The position numbers and the translations under genes were made by a program. Under the pieces are notes generated by a model that was not told the DNA's origin, made no database searches, and worked only from the letters and a program-made list of their open reading frames with translations. A stretch of DNA of 64,000 bases from Chaunax sp. Z400 (taxonomy: Eukaryota; Chordata; Actinopteri; Lophiiformes; Chaunacidae): contig CM075202.1 of NCBI GenBank assembly GCA_037577475.1, positions 11,775,501-11,839,500 of the forward strand, written 5' to 3'. Shown here in pieces: positions 48,751-63,220 of the stretch (positions are counted from its first letter, which is position 1; each line of letters opens with the position of its first letter).

Positions 48751-49469
48751 GGCTCTATGCCAATGGTGTTTTTACACTCACACTTGTTGGATTTCAACCA
48801 ACCAAAGACTATACTTTTTAAAAAATCTTTTATAGAATTTGCTTTTGGTTTTTAGAAATGTACAACCTATCAATTTTGGTCTTGTCATTGTATTATTATC
48901 TATATTGTATTATAAATGGGAAACGGTGGCTATATGATTTGCATTTGGGCTTTATTATTAATTCTGATATTAATATAATGAACAAGTTGGTTAATTTATT
49001 TCTTTTTCTTTGATGATGACTTTGTTGTTATTGTTTTTTGAAATTGGCCCATGGAGCAGTGTTGTAAGTTAAGTATTTAAGCCCTACTAGCATTATGATA
49101 AATCCAAAGGGATATTCATTAATTCAAAACTGACCTCTGTATTTCAGTCCTGAAAGTTTTCCTTTTTCTTTTTTTAATTTATTTTACTGGCCACAATGGG
49201 TCCACTGAGAATTTCAAGTGTTTGGTCTTTGCCACCTCATGTAAACACTTAACTACAGAGTACGACAGACACATCTGTTCTCACTGTTCTTACATTATTT
49301 AACAATGAATTATCATGTTTTACACAACAGAAGGTGCCAGCCTTATTAGTATTACCCGTTTACTATACTGGCACTTTTATTTTACAAGAATTGAGTTTTC
49401 ATTACAACTTTCAAACTACTGAAAGGCGCTGTATGGGGAAAGAAACAATGAACAAACATTCTATTAGAA

Positions 49470-49470
49470 A

Positions 49471-49510
<40 letters not shown>
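49470..49510 (+). repeat. (AT)n microsatellite in the MYB 3'UTR
   Basis: An alternating AT tract of about 20 units with one G interruption. It could form a hairpin in the mRNA. Confidence 0.9.
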
Positions 49511-49844
49511 CTTATAATGTAAGACCAAGCTGCACTTGAATTTTATTTTCTTCATTAAAGTGAGAGTACTAAACACTGATATTTTACAATGCTACAAACA
49601 AATGCCCAGTTGAAACTTTTGTATGTTTTCAAACATTTCTTTGAATTGTTTTGTATTGTTTTGTATTCATATTCAATCAGCATTTTGTTTTCGTACTAAG
49701 ACTTCTGTAGACCATGTCAAACACTTAGCCGATAATCTTTTTATACGTTGTTTTTATATTAGCTTTTCAGCAAAACATATTTTATAAAAGCATTTATACA
49801 TGCCAAGTTTTCATGTTTTGATACTACTTTTTTATATACTGCCT

Positions 49845-49850
49845 AATAAA
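49845..49850 (+). terminator. MYB polyadenylation signal
   Basis: The AATAAA hexamer is followed by a GTGTGTTTCTCTTTTTT downstream element, the usual GU/U-rich arrangement. This places cleavage near 49865-49870. Confidence 0.75.
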
Positions 49851-50876
49851 GTGTGTTTCTCTTTTTTACAGACTTGATTTTCTTGCTTTTTTCTTCTTTT
49901 GCAAGGGAACATAACCAGTATCCAAAGTTGAAGGTGTAATAGTGATAGCTCTTCCTCGAAGACAATACACAAACATTTCCATATGTTTAAGCTGTAAATA
50001 TACTTTTATTCGTCATAACTCTAGTACAAATAGCCAGCAGTGGTTGAAGTTCCAAATGTAAATAGTGCAAAAAAAAAAGTGTAAAAATTAACTCTTTGCT
50101 CTCTGGTGTCTCCAAAGTGTAGCTTCTTTCCAGTATTCCCATTTTTGTGAATACTGTAGTATTCAAATAGTCCAAACTCCCACACACACATAGCACTATC
50201 CTGCAGATAAGGCTTGTTGTCATAAAGTTGTGCAAAGTATATCATAAAGATAGATCACTCGCGGATGTTCCGACAAAGAGAAAGTTTACTCTGGTGGCCC
50301 TTAACTCCTTCACACAAAGCTTGAGACTTGAGAAAACTATGTGAATAAACTGAATACAAGTAATGAATTAAACAACATAATCCTCATTGTTCTCAAAAAA
50401 CACACAGATGCACACATGCATGAGCTCCTCGTTCAGTTTCCTGAGGAGACTTGTTTTCCTGTGGGGCCATGAAAGCCAAGGGCCCCAGAGTCAGACCAGG
50501 ACCTATATTTAAACCCTCCCTTCCTCCAGCCACCTGCACCCCCATCTCAGCCTCATCCAACACAGTGCCCTCAAATATAGATCCCCATCTCAAGTATGTG
50601 TCTCAGAGGACTACATGAACAGAAATGACTTTCATCATGACGGACGCAGCTAACAGGAACTGTAATATTTGGCAGGGCCAAACAAAAATGGTTCCCTTAG
50701 GGAAGCATGCTTGCTTTAAGTGACTGATATATATTCATATATTTTAAGGGAACATGGGGTTTTAATTAGTGTAACAATAACGGTGTTATCAGCCAGCAAA
50801 GTGACAAAGGCCAGATGAGGGTTGTTCAAATTCAGAAGATGGGTTTCAAATTCCCTGTCAGCAATTTTGTGTGTGG

Positions 50877-50880
<4 letters not shown>

Positions 50881-50925
<45 letters not shown>

Positions 50926-50940
50926 TGTGTGTGTGTGTGT
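50881..50940 (+). repeat. (GT)n microsatellite
   Basis: About 30 GT units with one AT interruption. Open frames across it are repeat artefacts. Confidence 0.95.
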
Positions 50941-51107
50941 TGGGGGTGGGGGCTTGTGGAAAGAGACCAGAGCAAGAAGCAGACTTTCACATTGGGAATT
51001 TCACCATATTTTACCAAACCCAAAAGAAAAAAAAACAAGCCCAAAGCCCCAAACCCCACAGGATTTACAGACACCTGCTTCGACTGAGTGAGAAGGCAGC
51101 TGCTGCT

Positions 51108-51108
<1 letters not shown>

Positions 51109-51143
<35 letters not shown>
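51109..51143 (+). repeat. (GT)n microsatellite
   Basis: About 17 uninterrupted GT units. Confidence 0.95.
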
Positions 51144-51146
<3 letters not shown>

Positions 51147-52792
51147 ATGGATATTGGTTTATTGACAAAAACAATATAGCCGCAGATGGATATTATAAGA
51201 TACGACATCCTATAGTGAGAATAGTTCGTCTCTTTGCTATATTCAAATTGTAGACTGGACCGTGACGCGTTCTGCTCTTATGTCTTAAGTGAAGTGAAAA
51301 GAGTAACAGTGTATGAGGTGCAGTGTAGCAATCATTTAAGACAGGCAACAGGCAACAATATCAACAAAATATTGTAATACAACACAACCACACAGATGAT
51401 AAATCTTCAGGTTCATTTCAGTTCACAGAAGTGTTTGTGTTCCCAAACAGCAAACAGACACTGAAATAACAAAAAAGGTTTATTTACCTTAAAGAACACG
51501 TAAAACAACAAATGAGAGCAATTTGGGAAAAATATAAACAAGTATAAGGAACATAAGTATTCAAAAAAATAGTGATAGCAAATATTGTTATACGAGCAAA
51601 TCTTCAAGCTGTGTTTAAGTTAAAATAAGCACTTTTTTTATGATGAATAGACGACAAAGTTCAGTATCAAAAATAGGGCAAAAGCTGTTGTGTTTTACAT
51701 TTTAGTGTGTAAAAGCATGCAGCCACTGCAGTCGAAGTCTAAATGACTCTTATTTATGTCCTCTAAAAACAAGCACTGACTTTTATGCAAAGGAGGAAAT
51801 GCAAAAAGGTCAGGTATCGCGGTCAGAGGCCCAAAGATGTTTTCCCCTTATGTAATGTGATTGTACCTGTCTCTGCTGAGATAATGGTTTAGCTTTTGTT
51901 CCAGGGATGCCAAAAGGATGTGGAGACGTTTGCAGTAAAGTCAAGAAAGACATGACTTTTGGACAACTGGTAAATAGATTTTTTTTCACATCAGTCTTTA
52001 TTGGACAATGTTAACAAAAGGTGAAAATGGAAACAACTCATAACGTTTCATGGGATGGTACATTTCTTTTGCGAAATATACAACTCTACATGTCAAAGCA
52101 GAAGTTCACTTTCACTACTACATTTTTTCATTCCATCCTCCTTTCCCTTTTCAAATCAAACATGTCTGTCGCAAGCAGATTGGCTCATAAATTCAGTTTG
52201 ACGTGTCACAATAGATTTATAGCCGGATGTTGCAGAAGTGGTGGGCTCCTGAAAGCACGTGTGCACACACACAACACACACACATCCCGTGCACACACAT
52301 GCTGGCCGGAGTGCTCTGGGCCTGCATAGATTACTCTAGCCTGATTTCCTCATTCCCTGGGTGCTGTTGTGGTCGGAGATATTCAGGCAAGAGCAGCCGC
52401 TCCCTGCTGGCAGCGGTCAGGTAGGAGGGCTGGGCTTGGGCTGGTCAGGCCTGATAACTATACTCTACCCTTCCATGGTACAGAGATGAGGAGAGAAGTA
52501 GATGGCTGAGGAGAAGAAAATGGATGCAAGAGGAGGGAGAGAGAAAAAAAGATCCGTCAAGTTGAAACAGGGCTAAACTTTGAATCTGTCTGTCGATCCA
52601 TTGTTTGTCTGGTTTCCTTCTGCATTTAGAGTCTGCACCAACAAGGTCAAAGAGTGAAATAGAGGCAAAGTTAAGTCTTTAAAAGGAGCGTTATGATCGA
52701 AATGATGATAAAGAATAGTTAAGATCTATTTTTTAGTCTGGATATAACTTAATATCAGACAGATGAAATCCATTGATCTGATTCTGCTCTAT

Positions 52793-53055
52793 ATCAGCTA
52801 CATTTTGGTGCCGGTGCCATGTCATACCCCTCTCTGTTACTGTACTGTGACCCAATACCCATAACCCCACCAAATGTATATTTTAATCTGGATCTGGATC
52901 CAATTGCCCATAGTGGTGCTTCAAAATGTAATCTACACTTCCTTGACCCACCCCAACAAAAAAAAATTCCATCAAAATCCTCTTGCAGCTCTTGTGGACA
53001 AACAAACAAAACAAACAAATTTTGGGTGATTACATAACCTTCCCAACCCTCATTG
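52793..53055 (-). mobile_element. degenerate dispersed repeat relic
   Basis: On the minus strand, GGAAGGTTATGTAATCACCC is followed by a GTTTGTTTTGTTTGTTTGTC tract and later CATTTTG and GGATCCAGATCCAGAT phrases. This order resembles a repeat I have often seen in fish genomes. I cannot name the family, and the copy is decayed and non-coding. Confidence 0.4.
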
Positions 53056-55935
53056 GACAACAAAGTCTTGCTATTATAAAAGGCTATGACAAATATTTAC
53101 GAACAGCATTTTTGACAATCAAACAACTCCTGTAAAAGACGTTTTTAGGCAAACATTTTGACTTGTCAGCACAAGTCTTACTCATAACTTACTCATAACA
53201 TTGAAGATGGCTCTGTTCTATTTAAGTGCACCATGGCTATGACAGTATAACAACAGCGAGTGAGGATGCACAATATGAGCACCCTGAAAATGAAGCAGTT
53301 AAATGGATTTCTACCATCATTTCATTATTTAACCCCACTTTTTTTTCCCCCACAATGACATGTCAAAATGTCTCCCATGAAAAAGGCTTAATAATCAGGC
53401 TTCTGTGAAGGTATTATCCAAGCCTGTGTATTCAGAGTAGAAGAGACATCTGCATGCATGTCATGTGTGGTTGGACGCTTGGTCTGATGGAGACCCAAAG
53501 GCAAAGGAAACACAATCAACAAAATAACAAATACGAACACCAGAGAGCTGCCAGTTTTTTCAGCTAACATTGTTATTGTGCATATTGTGTCAAGATTTAC
53601 ACATGTGGATGTGGAGAAAAACAAAAAAAATGAAAAAGAGAGAAAACAGAACCTCCTGAGGTTTGACGAAATGAAGCGAACAGTTTCATCAGAGCTCAAG
53701 GAGAAGCTGTGGTGCAATCAGCAACCTGGCTTAACAGGTTTAAAAGTTAAGCAGCTCTTACTTACTAGTAAATATGAGCATGATCTCGGCATGCAAGAAC
53801 ATGGTTAGTCCAGAAAGTGACTACATTTCTACTATGAATGAACATAATATCGGTCTAGCCTGCCTTGAATTGGCCCAATTAAACCTTCGGATAGAATGAC
53901 GGAACCTATATATGACCAGAAAAAAAAAAAACTCAGGCATATTTCATGTGAAGCGACACATTTCACACAGTTTAGTCACATCTGAGTAGATGATCACTCA
54001 GACAAACTATTATCCCCTTATATTATAGTCTACAGCACTTTTATAATGCCTACAATACGTAGATTATGATATTACAACAAATGAGATGTAGGCTGTGTGT
54101 ACGCAAGTAGAAGGGCGTGTGAGAGAGTTGTTCCTCGAGTTGTTCCTTTTCTGTTTTCAGTTGTCCATTTAGATAGAGGTAAAGGGGCAGGACCCCTGCC
54201 CAGAATGTCCAAGTTTGTCTGCAGCCACGTGAGGACCAAAACACACGGACAGCATACAATACAATCCACATGCAGCCGCTGAGTCACAATCACAAAATGC
54301 ACATGTATGCACGCTCACACACAACCAGAACACACAGATTGAGCAGATAGACCCCTGACATGTGGAAAGAGAGACTGAGATAGGGGGGTAAGAGAGGTGA
54401 ACACATCAAGAGAGAGAGGGTGAGAGAGCTGGGAACTGTTAGAGCTGCTGCTGAAGTGATTAGACTCGTCTGTAACAGTTACTGTGTTCCCAGATTTGAT
54501 TGCAATTCGTTGGGCAGTTTGTTTGTTGTTTTTTCAGTACCAGCGAATGTATAGAGCAATGTGCCTGCTGCAGATAGCCCAAAACAATAACTGTAAACAT
54601 TACAGAAAAGTGGGTCAGGACCCTCATAGTAGTGCCAACACTTTCAACAACAAACAAACAAACAAACAAAAACAGACCTTTGGGGTGAATAGACAACAAT
54701 GCGAGGAAGGAGATCAGCAGAGAAGAAAGCATGAAGAACAATTTGTCTCTTTGTATGAAATAATTAACTCAAACTTTACCTCCATGATGAGTTCCTTAAA
54801 AGATTTCCAAAATAATTTCCAATTTGGATTTTGGATAAATAACGAAAATAAGATCAAATCAAGTCATCCAATATTCAAGTGTCTTAAAAACATCACTACT
54901 CTTTCATCATTTTTATGAAACACACCAAACTTAATATATGAACATAGATGCATACAGTTCAGGGGCTGGTAGTATAAATGTTTAAGTGATAGATTGCCAT
55001 CATTCTGCTCTCTTGAGTCATGTTTAATCATTTGCTTTGGAAGATGTCAAACACCGATAACACACAGTTTGATAACTTGACCCAGTGCACAGTGTTTTGT
55101 GTTGCTGTTGCTGTTATTTTGACAATTTGGACGACCGGATCAAACAGCCCCTCTGTTTGTTTGTGTTCTACCCATTGTTACCACGTAGAATTAAACTTAG
55201 TATTGCAATGGAGCTATACTGACTCCACACTGGGTGAATTTTAACTCAGGAGATGTGCAGGAAATGGTGGAAAATAAAGTCCAAGGTGCCATCTTCAAAA
55301 CTCTTCTCCAACCCGACATAACAAAGGTCTTCAAATTCCAATTTTTGAAATCGAAGATATTTAATGTTTGATGGTGGTGCTTGAGAGAGTATTTAAACCA
55401 CTGATTAATTATTAAAATAATATTGCAATTTATAGATAAAATTGCAATTTAATCTATGTCACTTACAGTAAATAAGGGTTTCACCTCAAAAATGTACATT
55501 CGACTGGGTTCTCCTTCTGCTGTGAAACAAAAATGTGAGAATCCATAAAAACAAATAGAGACCAAGCTTTAAAAATCATTGCTCAAAAAAATATTGCCCA
55601 GCTCCTGGCTTTAGATTTTTAAAAAAAACTCTGTTATGATTAAAAGGACAATATTTGTCTAAGTTCAAGTTACATATTAAATTAATCTCTATAATTGTTA
55701 TTATGTAGACTAGAGAAAAAAGTGATTGTACCAATAGCCATGACGGGTTATACATAACTGTTTTAATATCACATGTATGACACAGTATATAGGACAGTAA
55801 GACAAAAGGCAATGCTTTTCATAAATAGAGAACATGATAGTTTCAAAAAAGATGTATCTTATGCTCCAAATAAATCTAGTTCTTTGAGGCAGGTGTCATG
55901 AGTTTAGTGAGTTCTATGTAAGAAACCACAGAAAT

Positions 55936-55936
<1 letters not shown>

Positions 55937-56030
<94 letters not shown>
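55937..56030 (+). repeat. (CA)n microsatellite
   Basis: About 47 uninterrupted CA units, the longest dinucleotide tract in the window. Confidence 0.95.
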
Positions 56031-56032
<2 letters not shown>

Positions 56033-56406
56033 AACACAGTCTTCTGGTACTGAGTTGTGTGGTCAGGTTTGTCACCCAGTTTCCTGACTCACTAAGGCCA
56101 AGGCCTTTTCCCAGCAACACCCCCCCCAAACACACATACACACACACACACACACTCCAGACACTCTCACATTGTTTCCTTCATCACGTGCAAAAAGCAG
56201 AAAGAAAGTGAGAGAGAGAAACAGGGGAAAGATTGATCCTTTTGGAAATTTGGACATAATGTTTTTTTTCTTTGAATCCCAAAATCCAAAAGTCTTGTGT
56301 TTCTCTCTTGGGTTTAGAATTTGGGGGTGGGGGTCATGCTGCTAACTTTTGTCATGAGAACTTGTGCTTAAATACAGTCACAAGCAACCCCCCACCACCC
56401 GCCCAC

Positions 56407-56409
<3 letters not shown>

Positions 56410-56438
<29 letters not shown>
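56410..56438 (+). repeat. (CA)n microsatellite
   Basis: About 14 CA units preceded by a C-rich segment. Confidence 0.95.
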
Positions 56439-56564
56439 TTTACACAGCACAAAATGACATGTTTTCCCGCTCAGGCTCGGTCCAGCTTCTCTATTCACCT
56501 GGGTAAATAGAGCAGAAGGAAAGGCCTTTCAATGAAGCCCACTATATATACACAAACACACATG

Positions 56565-56565
<1 letters not shown>

Positions 56566-56642
<77 letters not shown>
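56566..56642 (+). repeat. (CA)n microsatellite
   Basis: About 38 uninterrupted CA units. Confidence 0.95.
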
Positions 56643-56643
<1 letters not shown>

Positions 56644-59600
56644 CCCCACCCTACACTGCCATCACTACAACTGCACACAAACACTCACATTTCAATTCTT
56701 CCTCAATCTAACATCCTCTACCACACACACATGCCTCTTAAAACACTGCTCTCGTTTACTTGTTTCCTCTCCTCTCCTTGTTTCCTCTCCTCTGTCCGTC
56801 CACTCTATTGTTGTCTTTAAGTGATCCTGACAAGTCGATTCAGATGCCAGGATCACGCCTGACCGCCCCGATTTAGGACACTTGTCCCCAGGGTCCCCCA
56901 GCCGTCGATAAATCTGCCCTCGATCCGCCCTCCACCCCTCCAAAACACACTCACACACCCCATTCGGATACACCCCCCTATTGCCCTTGAACTCATTTGG
57001 AGGGTGTGGTTGGAGGTAATGAGGTGAAAGTTGTTTGTGTTTGTCTATTTGCTCATCTGAGCAGGCAGCAGTGGGTATATAATTGCACCAATGAGATAAC
57101 AATACTCAGGCCTCAGGCTGCTTGTGGTGTGCAGTCCAAAACACAGCTAGGCTGAAAAGACCTACACACATAAACACTTTCTCTTTATGTGCATGACACC
57201 TGTTATGGAACGAACCGGTGGACAGAGCGACGAGTGTCAGGTTCTGACATCACTAGTTCCAAGCAAATGTTCCCTTGTGCAGTTTCCTCTGTTTGTGACC
57301 AAGTATGTGTGTGTGATGCAACAGTTGGAGAGGACATATGGGAATAAAGTGCATGATAGGGAACACAAAAACCAGTGAAACAACAGTACAGCTGTCAGTG
57401 AACGCATCATGCAGCTTTGCGGGACAATGTTCTGTGAAACGGTCGTCATAAATGACAAGCTGCTCACACATTCAGTTTAAAATCTTATAAAACCCTCACA
57501 AGTCATCATAATCTCACATTTGACATGTTGGAGCCTGAAAATATTTGCTATTTGTTGTGGTGGATTTTTCAGCTCTTCACTAACACATACAAATTAAATG
57601 GGACACCACTTCCCAATGATATGGCAACATCATTAATAATAACAAAAAAATCACTTATAAAGAGAATTAACAATCAGAGTCATACATAAGTACAAGTCAA
57701 TGTTTCTCTTCAGCTCCACACAATATTATTATATTATTATTTTGCATCTGCCACAAAATACAAAACTACATAGGAATGACTCAGTTACATCAATAGATTT
57801 AGCACCTTTTATACCTGAACACGAGATGGGACACTTCATCCCATCTCAATCATGTTATCAACTTTTGCCAGTCACACAACCAAACCCCCAGTCCCAACAA
57901 TTCTGATTGAAAGTGGTGTTTTTTTATTTATTTATTGGAACCTGAAAATATTTGATATTTCTGATTTAGTTAAATAAAATAGTTGACCAATGATTTTCTG
58001 TTGCTTGACTGATTCATTAGCTAATCGTTTAAGCTTTATTATAAATCATATGACAAATATGATAGGGGTATGATAACAGTTTGATTTTTTTTCTTTAAAA
58101 GATCCATCCATTTGGGAAAAGTCAGATGTCGTACGACATAAACATAGGAAATCATTCATGTCATAATAAGTTTCATACTTAGGGCACGTTATGAAAACTA
58201 AACTATCTCCATGACAACTGAGGACACTCCATCCACTGAGGAAGACCATAACATGCAAGTGAAACTGGAAAAAAACTAGTGAAGCGTCCGTGAGATACAT
58301 GAATTGTCAAATTATTATTCATTATTCACTAAAAAGCTAACTTGTCAGCCAGGTTTCAGGCTATTTAAAGCAAAATTAACTATAATTTGCATCCCTACTT
58401 TATACAGAAGCCCAGAAAGCAAAGTAAATTTTACTCTGCAAACTTCTTTCCGTTTTATGAGCAAGTCATAAAAAGTAAGAACCAGGTTTAACGCGGCCAG
58501 CCCTGACTTAAGGTAATACTATGTTTTAAATAAATTGTTCCTTATTTGTTCCTTGGTTTGTGGAGGACAGAATGCAGCATTTTAACCTTGCTCTGAAGAT
58601 TTCTGCTTTTGTTTTGCACAAAACAATCACTCCAGGTTTTGTGTGTATAAAACAGCACAACGTAAAGAATGACTTTGATCAGCGACTGAAAAAGGGAGCC
58701 TTTAGCCCCATTTTAAGAACTCACCCTTCTCTGTAATGCACTGGTCCACATGTCAGGATCACACTTTGTTCAAAGTTAGTTAATTTGAGCTGATACTGTC
58801 AACATCAGGAATGATAAACAGCATATATAGAATTGAAATTATTTGATAAACTCTGAAGCTTTGGTGTTTTGTTTCAAACAATCTTTATTGGATTCGTGTA
58901 CCATGTGTACCGGAGAGTTTGCCAATCTACACAAATTATACATTAAACAATAAACCAACAGAGGCATTTCAGTGTAAATGTAATTTTCCCTCTTGTGTAA
59001 TCATAAAGCCTTAAAGACACAAGCCTCCAGTTGGTGACAAGCATCCCAAACTCGAATCTATTAAATAAATGACAGCAGGTGTATTTGCATGATCTGTTTA
59101 TTAGATGGACCACAAATACACACACATACACACACGCATACAGTAGATGTGATGCTGATGTAATTTTCTTTTCTCTGATTTCATCGATGGAAATTAACAG
59201 GAAGAGCAGCAAATGCTGACAAAGTTTTTACCCGAATCAATGTGTACAAATAGAGCTAATAATACTCTTCCTTAACCTTTAGTGTCAGCAAAAGTTGGAA
59301 AAAGCCTGTGGGCTCAACAGTCACTGTGACAGAAGAAGCACAAATGCAAACAAAGGAAGAAAAAGAGGGAGAGTTTTCAGCCAAATGGTTTAAGAAAAAC
59401 TTGATTGTCCAAATATGACATTAATTTCGCCAATTATCAATTTAATGACAATGAAACAGGGTTGAGAATTGAGCTGCATCTTATTAATCCATTCAACAGC
59501 AGATTCAGATCAAAGTGCAACATCCGAAGCGTTGCTCTCTGAGTGGGTTATCCATGGCTGTCTATGGCGGCTGCAGAGAAATGATGTTATCAGTGGCGGG

Positions 59601-59753
59601 AAATTCTGAGTAAACAGTTCAGGGTGTGTGTGTGCAATAAATTTACTGAGTGCAGCAGACGGCAGGTTTTGAGACACCTGTCCCCCTAAAGATAAGAGCA
59701 ACAGATACCAGAGGGGCTGAAAGGTGTGTTTCAGAGGTCTCTGAACAACACGG

Positions 59754-59936
<183 letters not shown>

Positions 59937-60085
59937 GTGGCTCAGGAGATAGAGCGGTAGTTCACAGAACGGAAGGTCGGTGGTTCGATCCCCAGGCCCT
60001 GCAAGTCTTCAAGCCTAAGTATCCTTGAGCAAGATACTGAGCCCCCATTTGTGCTGCATGTAAATGCAGAGAAAGAATTTCCCCA
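59937..60085 (+). mobile_element. tRNA-derived SINE-like element
   Basis: It opens TGTGGCTCAGGAGATAGAGC, an A-box-like start. A B-box GGTTCGATCCC follows at about 59980-59990, then a tail with ATCCTTGAGCAAGATACTGA and a CACAGGGACAATCA segment. This is a pol III, tRNA-headed SINE design frequent in fish. It is flanked by the TATC microsatellite on the left and a short CATCTATCT on the right. Confidence 0.7.
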
Positions 60086-60525
60086 CAGGGACAATCATGT
60101 ATAGCTCATCTATCTAGTAAACATTATAATAAGGAATTAATAGAAAAATTATCCTGATCTACATTCTCCTGTTGTTTGACAGTGATGAAATCAGTTGTAG
60201 AAGATTCTAAATGTTGTTGTTTTTTAAATCATCGATGCTCAGTCGATTTGAATTAGATAAGTATTCTGCAAATTGAGATACACAAATTTTAAACCTTCAC
60301 TCTGAAGACGTATCGATATGGTGATAGATTCTTCACTTGTATATCTGCATCCAAGAATGTGCACGTGACGCAATGACGTAAGAAGTGAACACATCAACAG
60401 AGAGTTTCAGCTCAGATCTGTTTATTCATGATTGAGACAACAATTTGTGTGGAATTAGGACTATTATTCACAGACCTTGAAAATTAGTCCACATATATGC
60501 AGCCCCCCCACCCCCACCCCCCGCA

Positions 60526-60549
60526 AACACACACACACACACACACACA
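60526..60549 (+). repeat. (CA)n microsatellite
   Basis: A short CA tract after a C-rich segment. Confidence 0.9.
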
Positions 60550-60868
60550 TACACACAAAACCACAAGCTTCACAGTGCAGATATCTGTATGCAACATTAG
60601 AGCAGTGTGACCAGACAGAGGCGCCTTAGTTCATCAGCAAAATGAATGGGGTTTGAGGTGTGAGTGTGATGTGTGTATGTATCCGTGTTTCTGTGTGTGT
60701 ATATGTATATTTGTGCATGTGTGAGGATGTGGAGAGTGTGAGAGGGGGTGGGGGGCAAGAGTCAGGGTGGTAGCAGCACAGCCGTGCAGAGAGATAAGAG
60801 GCTGTGGGATTGTTGAGTTTAAGAGGAAGAAAAAAAAGCAAAGAAAACAGATGGATATAGAGACTCTT

Positions 60869-60872
<4 letters not shown>

Positions 60873-60942
<70 letters not shown>
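60873..60942 (+). repeat. compound (GT)n(GA)n microsatellite
   Basis: About 21 GT units run directly into about 14 GA units. Confidence 0.95.
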
Positions 60943-62331
60943 TGTCTACACATACATTGCAGTCTTGCCAATGCTTCAGGTCACATTGTAAGTGGAAGCA
61001 CTTAAAAACAACTCAGGATCCCCCGTCACAGGTGCATTTCATTGAGGAAAGACTGTCAGAAAGAAGCTATTTAAGTTGTCTCTTTTAATTGCAATTCTTG
61101 TTAATAACATTTCAATTAAAAAAATGTAATAAAAAATTGAAATGCTTAAAATTCCCAACATATCAAAGGGAACGTCTCCAGCACATGGGCGATGTGTACA
61201 TAAAGTGTTTTTGAGTTATAGGCCGGAAACCCTCATCTGAGACAAATCGCACTCAATTTGTAACCATGGAAATGAAAAAACAAAACAAAAACACAACGAT
61301 AAATATATTTATATATATATATTGGTTGTTGTGAGAAGAAAGTTTCTCGAAATAAATATTAAATGGTTTTTGATGTATTCTCCCGAAACAAACAGAAGCC
61401 ATTTTCCACACAGCCCTCACTTCATTCGGGCAGGGATGATAATAAACAATTTATTCCTCATTCTCTGGATGAGAATTCCTGTATGCAGTTGGACTCACGT
61501 GATTCATCCAATAATCTAAGATAGATATGAATATGTTGCTTTTAAAAACAGAAAAACATTGTTTATAGTCAACTTGAAGCTCATAAACACACAAGAAAGC
61601 AAGAGTAATCTGATTTACATCAGTGCAATATTTCACAATTTTTAGCAAGAATTTATTCCACTTTAATAAATGTTTAAAACCTCTTTCATGCTGCAGAACA
61701 CGAGTTAATAATGTACATCTGTCATGTTTAGCCCTTATCCACTCACCACGTACCATCTGCTGGGTGCAGCTCTACCTTTCTGTTTATCACAGAAGCCGTT
61801 AGCAGGGGATTCCCGATTCCTCCCAGAGTCTTATTCCTGTGATTTGGTCATGAGAAATCCAGTAAGAGCAGAGAAAAGGCTGAAGAGGAAATGAAAAGTT
61901 GGTGTTGGATGATATTCCTCAGAGAACAGTATTAGAGAGCAAGGCCAGAGCCTGACTGGGGCTTCACATGACACTGCTACCCAAATAAGCAGCGAGGATT
62001 ATTGTCCAGGGAGCGCATGCGTATTCGCACGTTTGCTACAAATACATGGACTCACATTCGTGTCAGGAAGCTACTGTCAATCCTGCATACTGATACATGC
62101 AGATTAGTCTCACACCTGTTTTTTTTTAATGTACATGTAAGGTGATGCTGTGGGTCAGAAAGGTGAGAAATTTTTACAGAAAAACAGCTTCGATGGTTTC
62201 ACACACCTCTCAGTGCACTTATTCTCACCACAAACCTGCAGCAAAGCTCAGCTGAGGTACAGTAAGCAAATCATTTCTGTGTTGTGAAAAAACAGCTTTC
62301 TATGTATCTTCATACTGTTGCTCACACCTCA

Positions 62332-62335
62332 AAAC

Positions 62336-62370
<35 letters not shown>

Positions 62371-62384
62371 AAAACACACACACA
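62332..62384 (+). repeat. (CA)n microsatellite, interrupted
   Basis: CA tract broken by AA steps at three places. Confidence 0.9.
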
Positions 62385-63117
62385 GTACCTGTCTTTTCTG
62401 GTTTTCCCAAAGAAAAAGGTTGACTTTACCCCTGACGGACGTCCACATTGTGGCTCAGTGGACATTGAGGGAGATAAGAGAGTGTGTGAGGAAAAGAGAA
62501 GCAGGAGTTATGCAAAAACAGTCACAGGATATAAACACGTCACTTAGTGGATGAGTGAAAAATGAGAAACAATACTTGTTCTCAGGGGTCAAAGTGGAAT
62601 TGGGTAGCGGGGGGGGCTAAATTCTGGTGTCACAGCAGGAGCCAGACCAGGAGATGAATGAACATTTTATCCCTCACCACACATAAACCTCTCAGATGCT
62701 GTAACCATGACACTAATGTACTTGACATCAACAAACACTAGAATCACTACCAATCAGATATATTTATTTATAAAGCGAAGGTGACGGAACGGCATTCCGG
62801 CCCACTTTAACACCTTGCTTGTTCTCCAATAAAAACTGTATACCTGGCATGAATGTGTATTTGTGAAAGAGAACTAAATAGTATGTTGTGGGTCCCACAG
62901 TAATTTTGGACAACAAAAAATAGACAATAGACAACCTCTCCATTGTTACATATCAATTTCATTGTGGTTTATTATGCTGCTCATTGGTAATTTTATATAT
63001 GTTCAGCTGCAATATTTTAGTGTATGAATTTATGGTTACAACGAGTGAAGCTCATACAGACACTTCAGGCAGATACAGGGGCTCCTCGGAGTGAAATGCA
63101 AGAACCACACAGGCGTC

Positions 63118-63220
63118 ATTAAGTAGACTGAGCCGATAGTGTGTAGCAATGTTCTGTGTACGTTGTGCTGATTGTCTTGTGTTTCTGTATTTCCAGGTGA
63201 GCAAAAGTTGTGAAAAGATG
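63118..63220 (+). repeat. diverged tandem duplication, copy A
   Basis: AAGTAGACTGAGCCGATAGT and the sequence after it match 63536-63640. The first 32 positions are about 84% identical. The same GTGTGTAGCAA core and TATTTCCAG/CATTTCCAG segments occur in the same order. The period is about 418 bp. Confidence 0.6.

Larger units (their letters stand above)
48657..49870 (+). other. MYB 3'UTR
   Basis: About 1.2 kb of AT-rich sequence runs from the TAG stop to just past the AATAAA at 49845. It contains a miR-150 8-mer site near its start, several ATTTA pentamers and an (AT)n microsatellite (49470-49510). The length resembles the human MYB 3'UTR. Confidence 0.75.

Noticed and set aside
55914..56153. 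Cys-Val repeat frame
   Set aside because: It is a reading of the (CA)n tract on the opposite strand.
59937..60010. tRNA-like sequence with A and B boxes
   Set aside because: No complete cloverleaf or anticodon arm was found, and the downstream tail matches a SINE-like element, so it is not a tRNA gene. The same applies at 21740-21813 on the minus strand.
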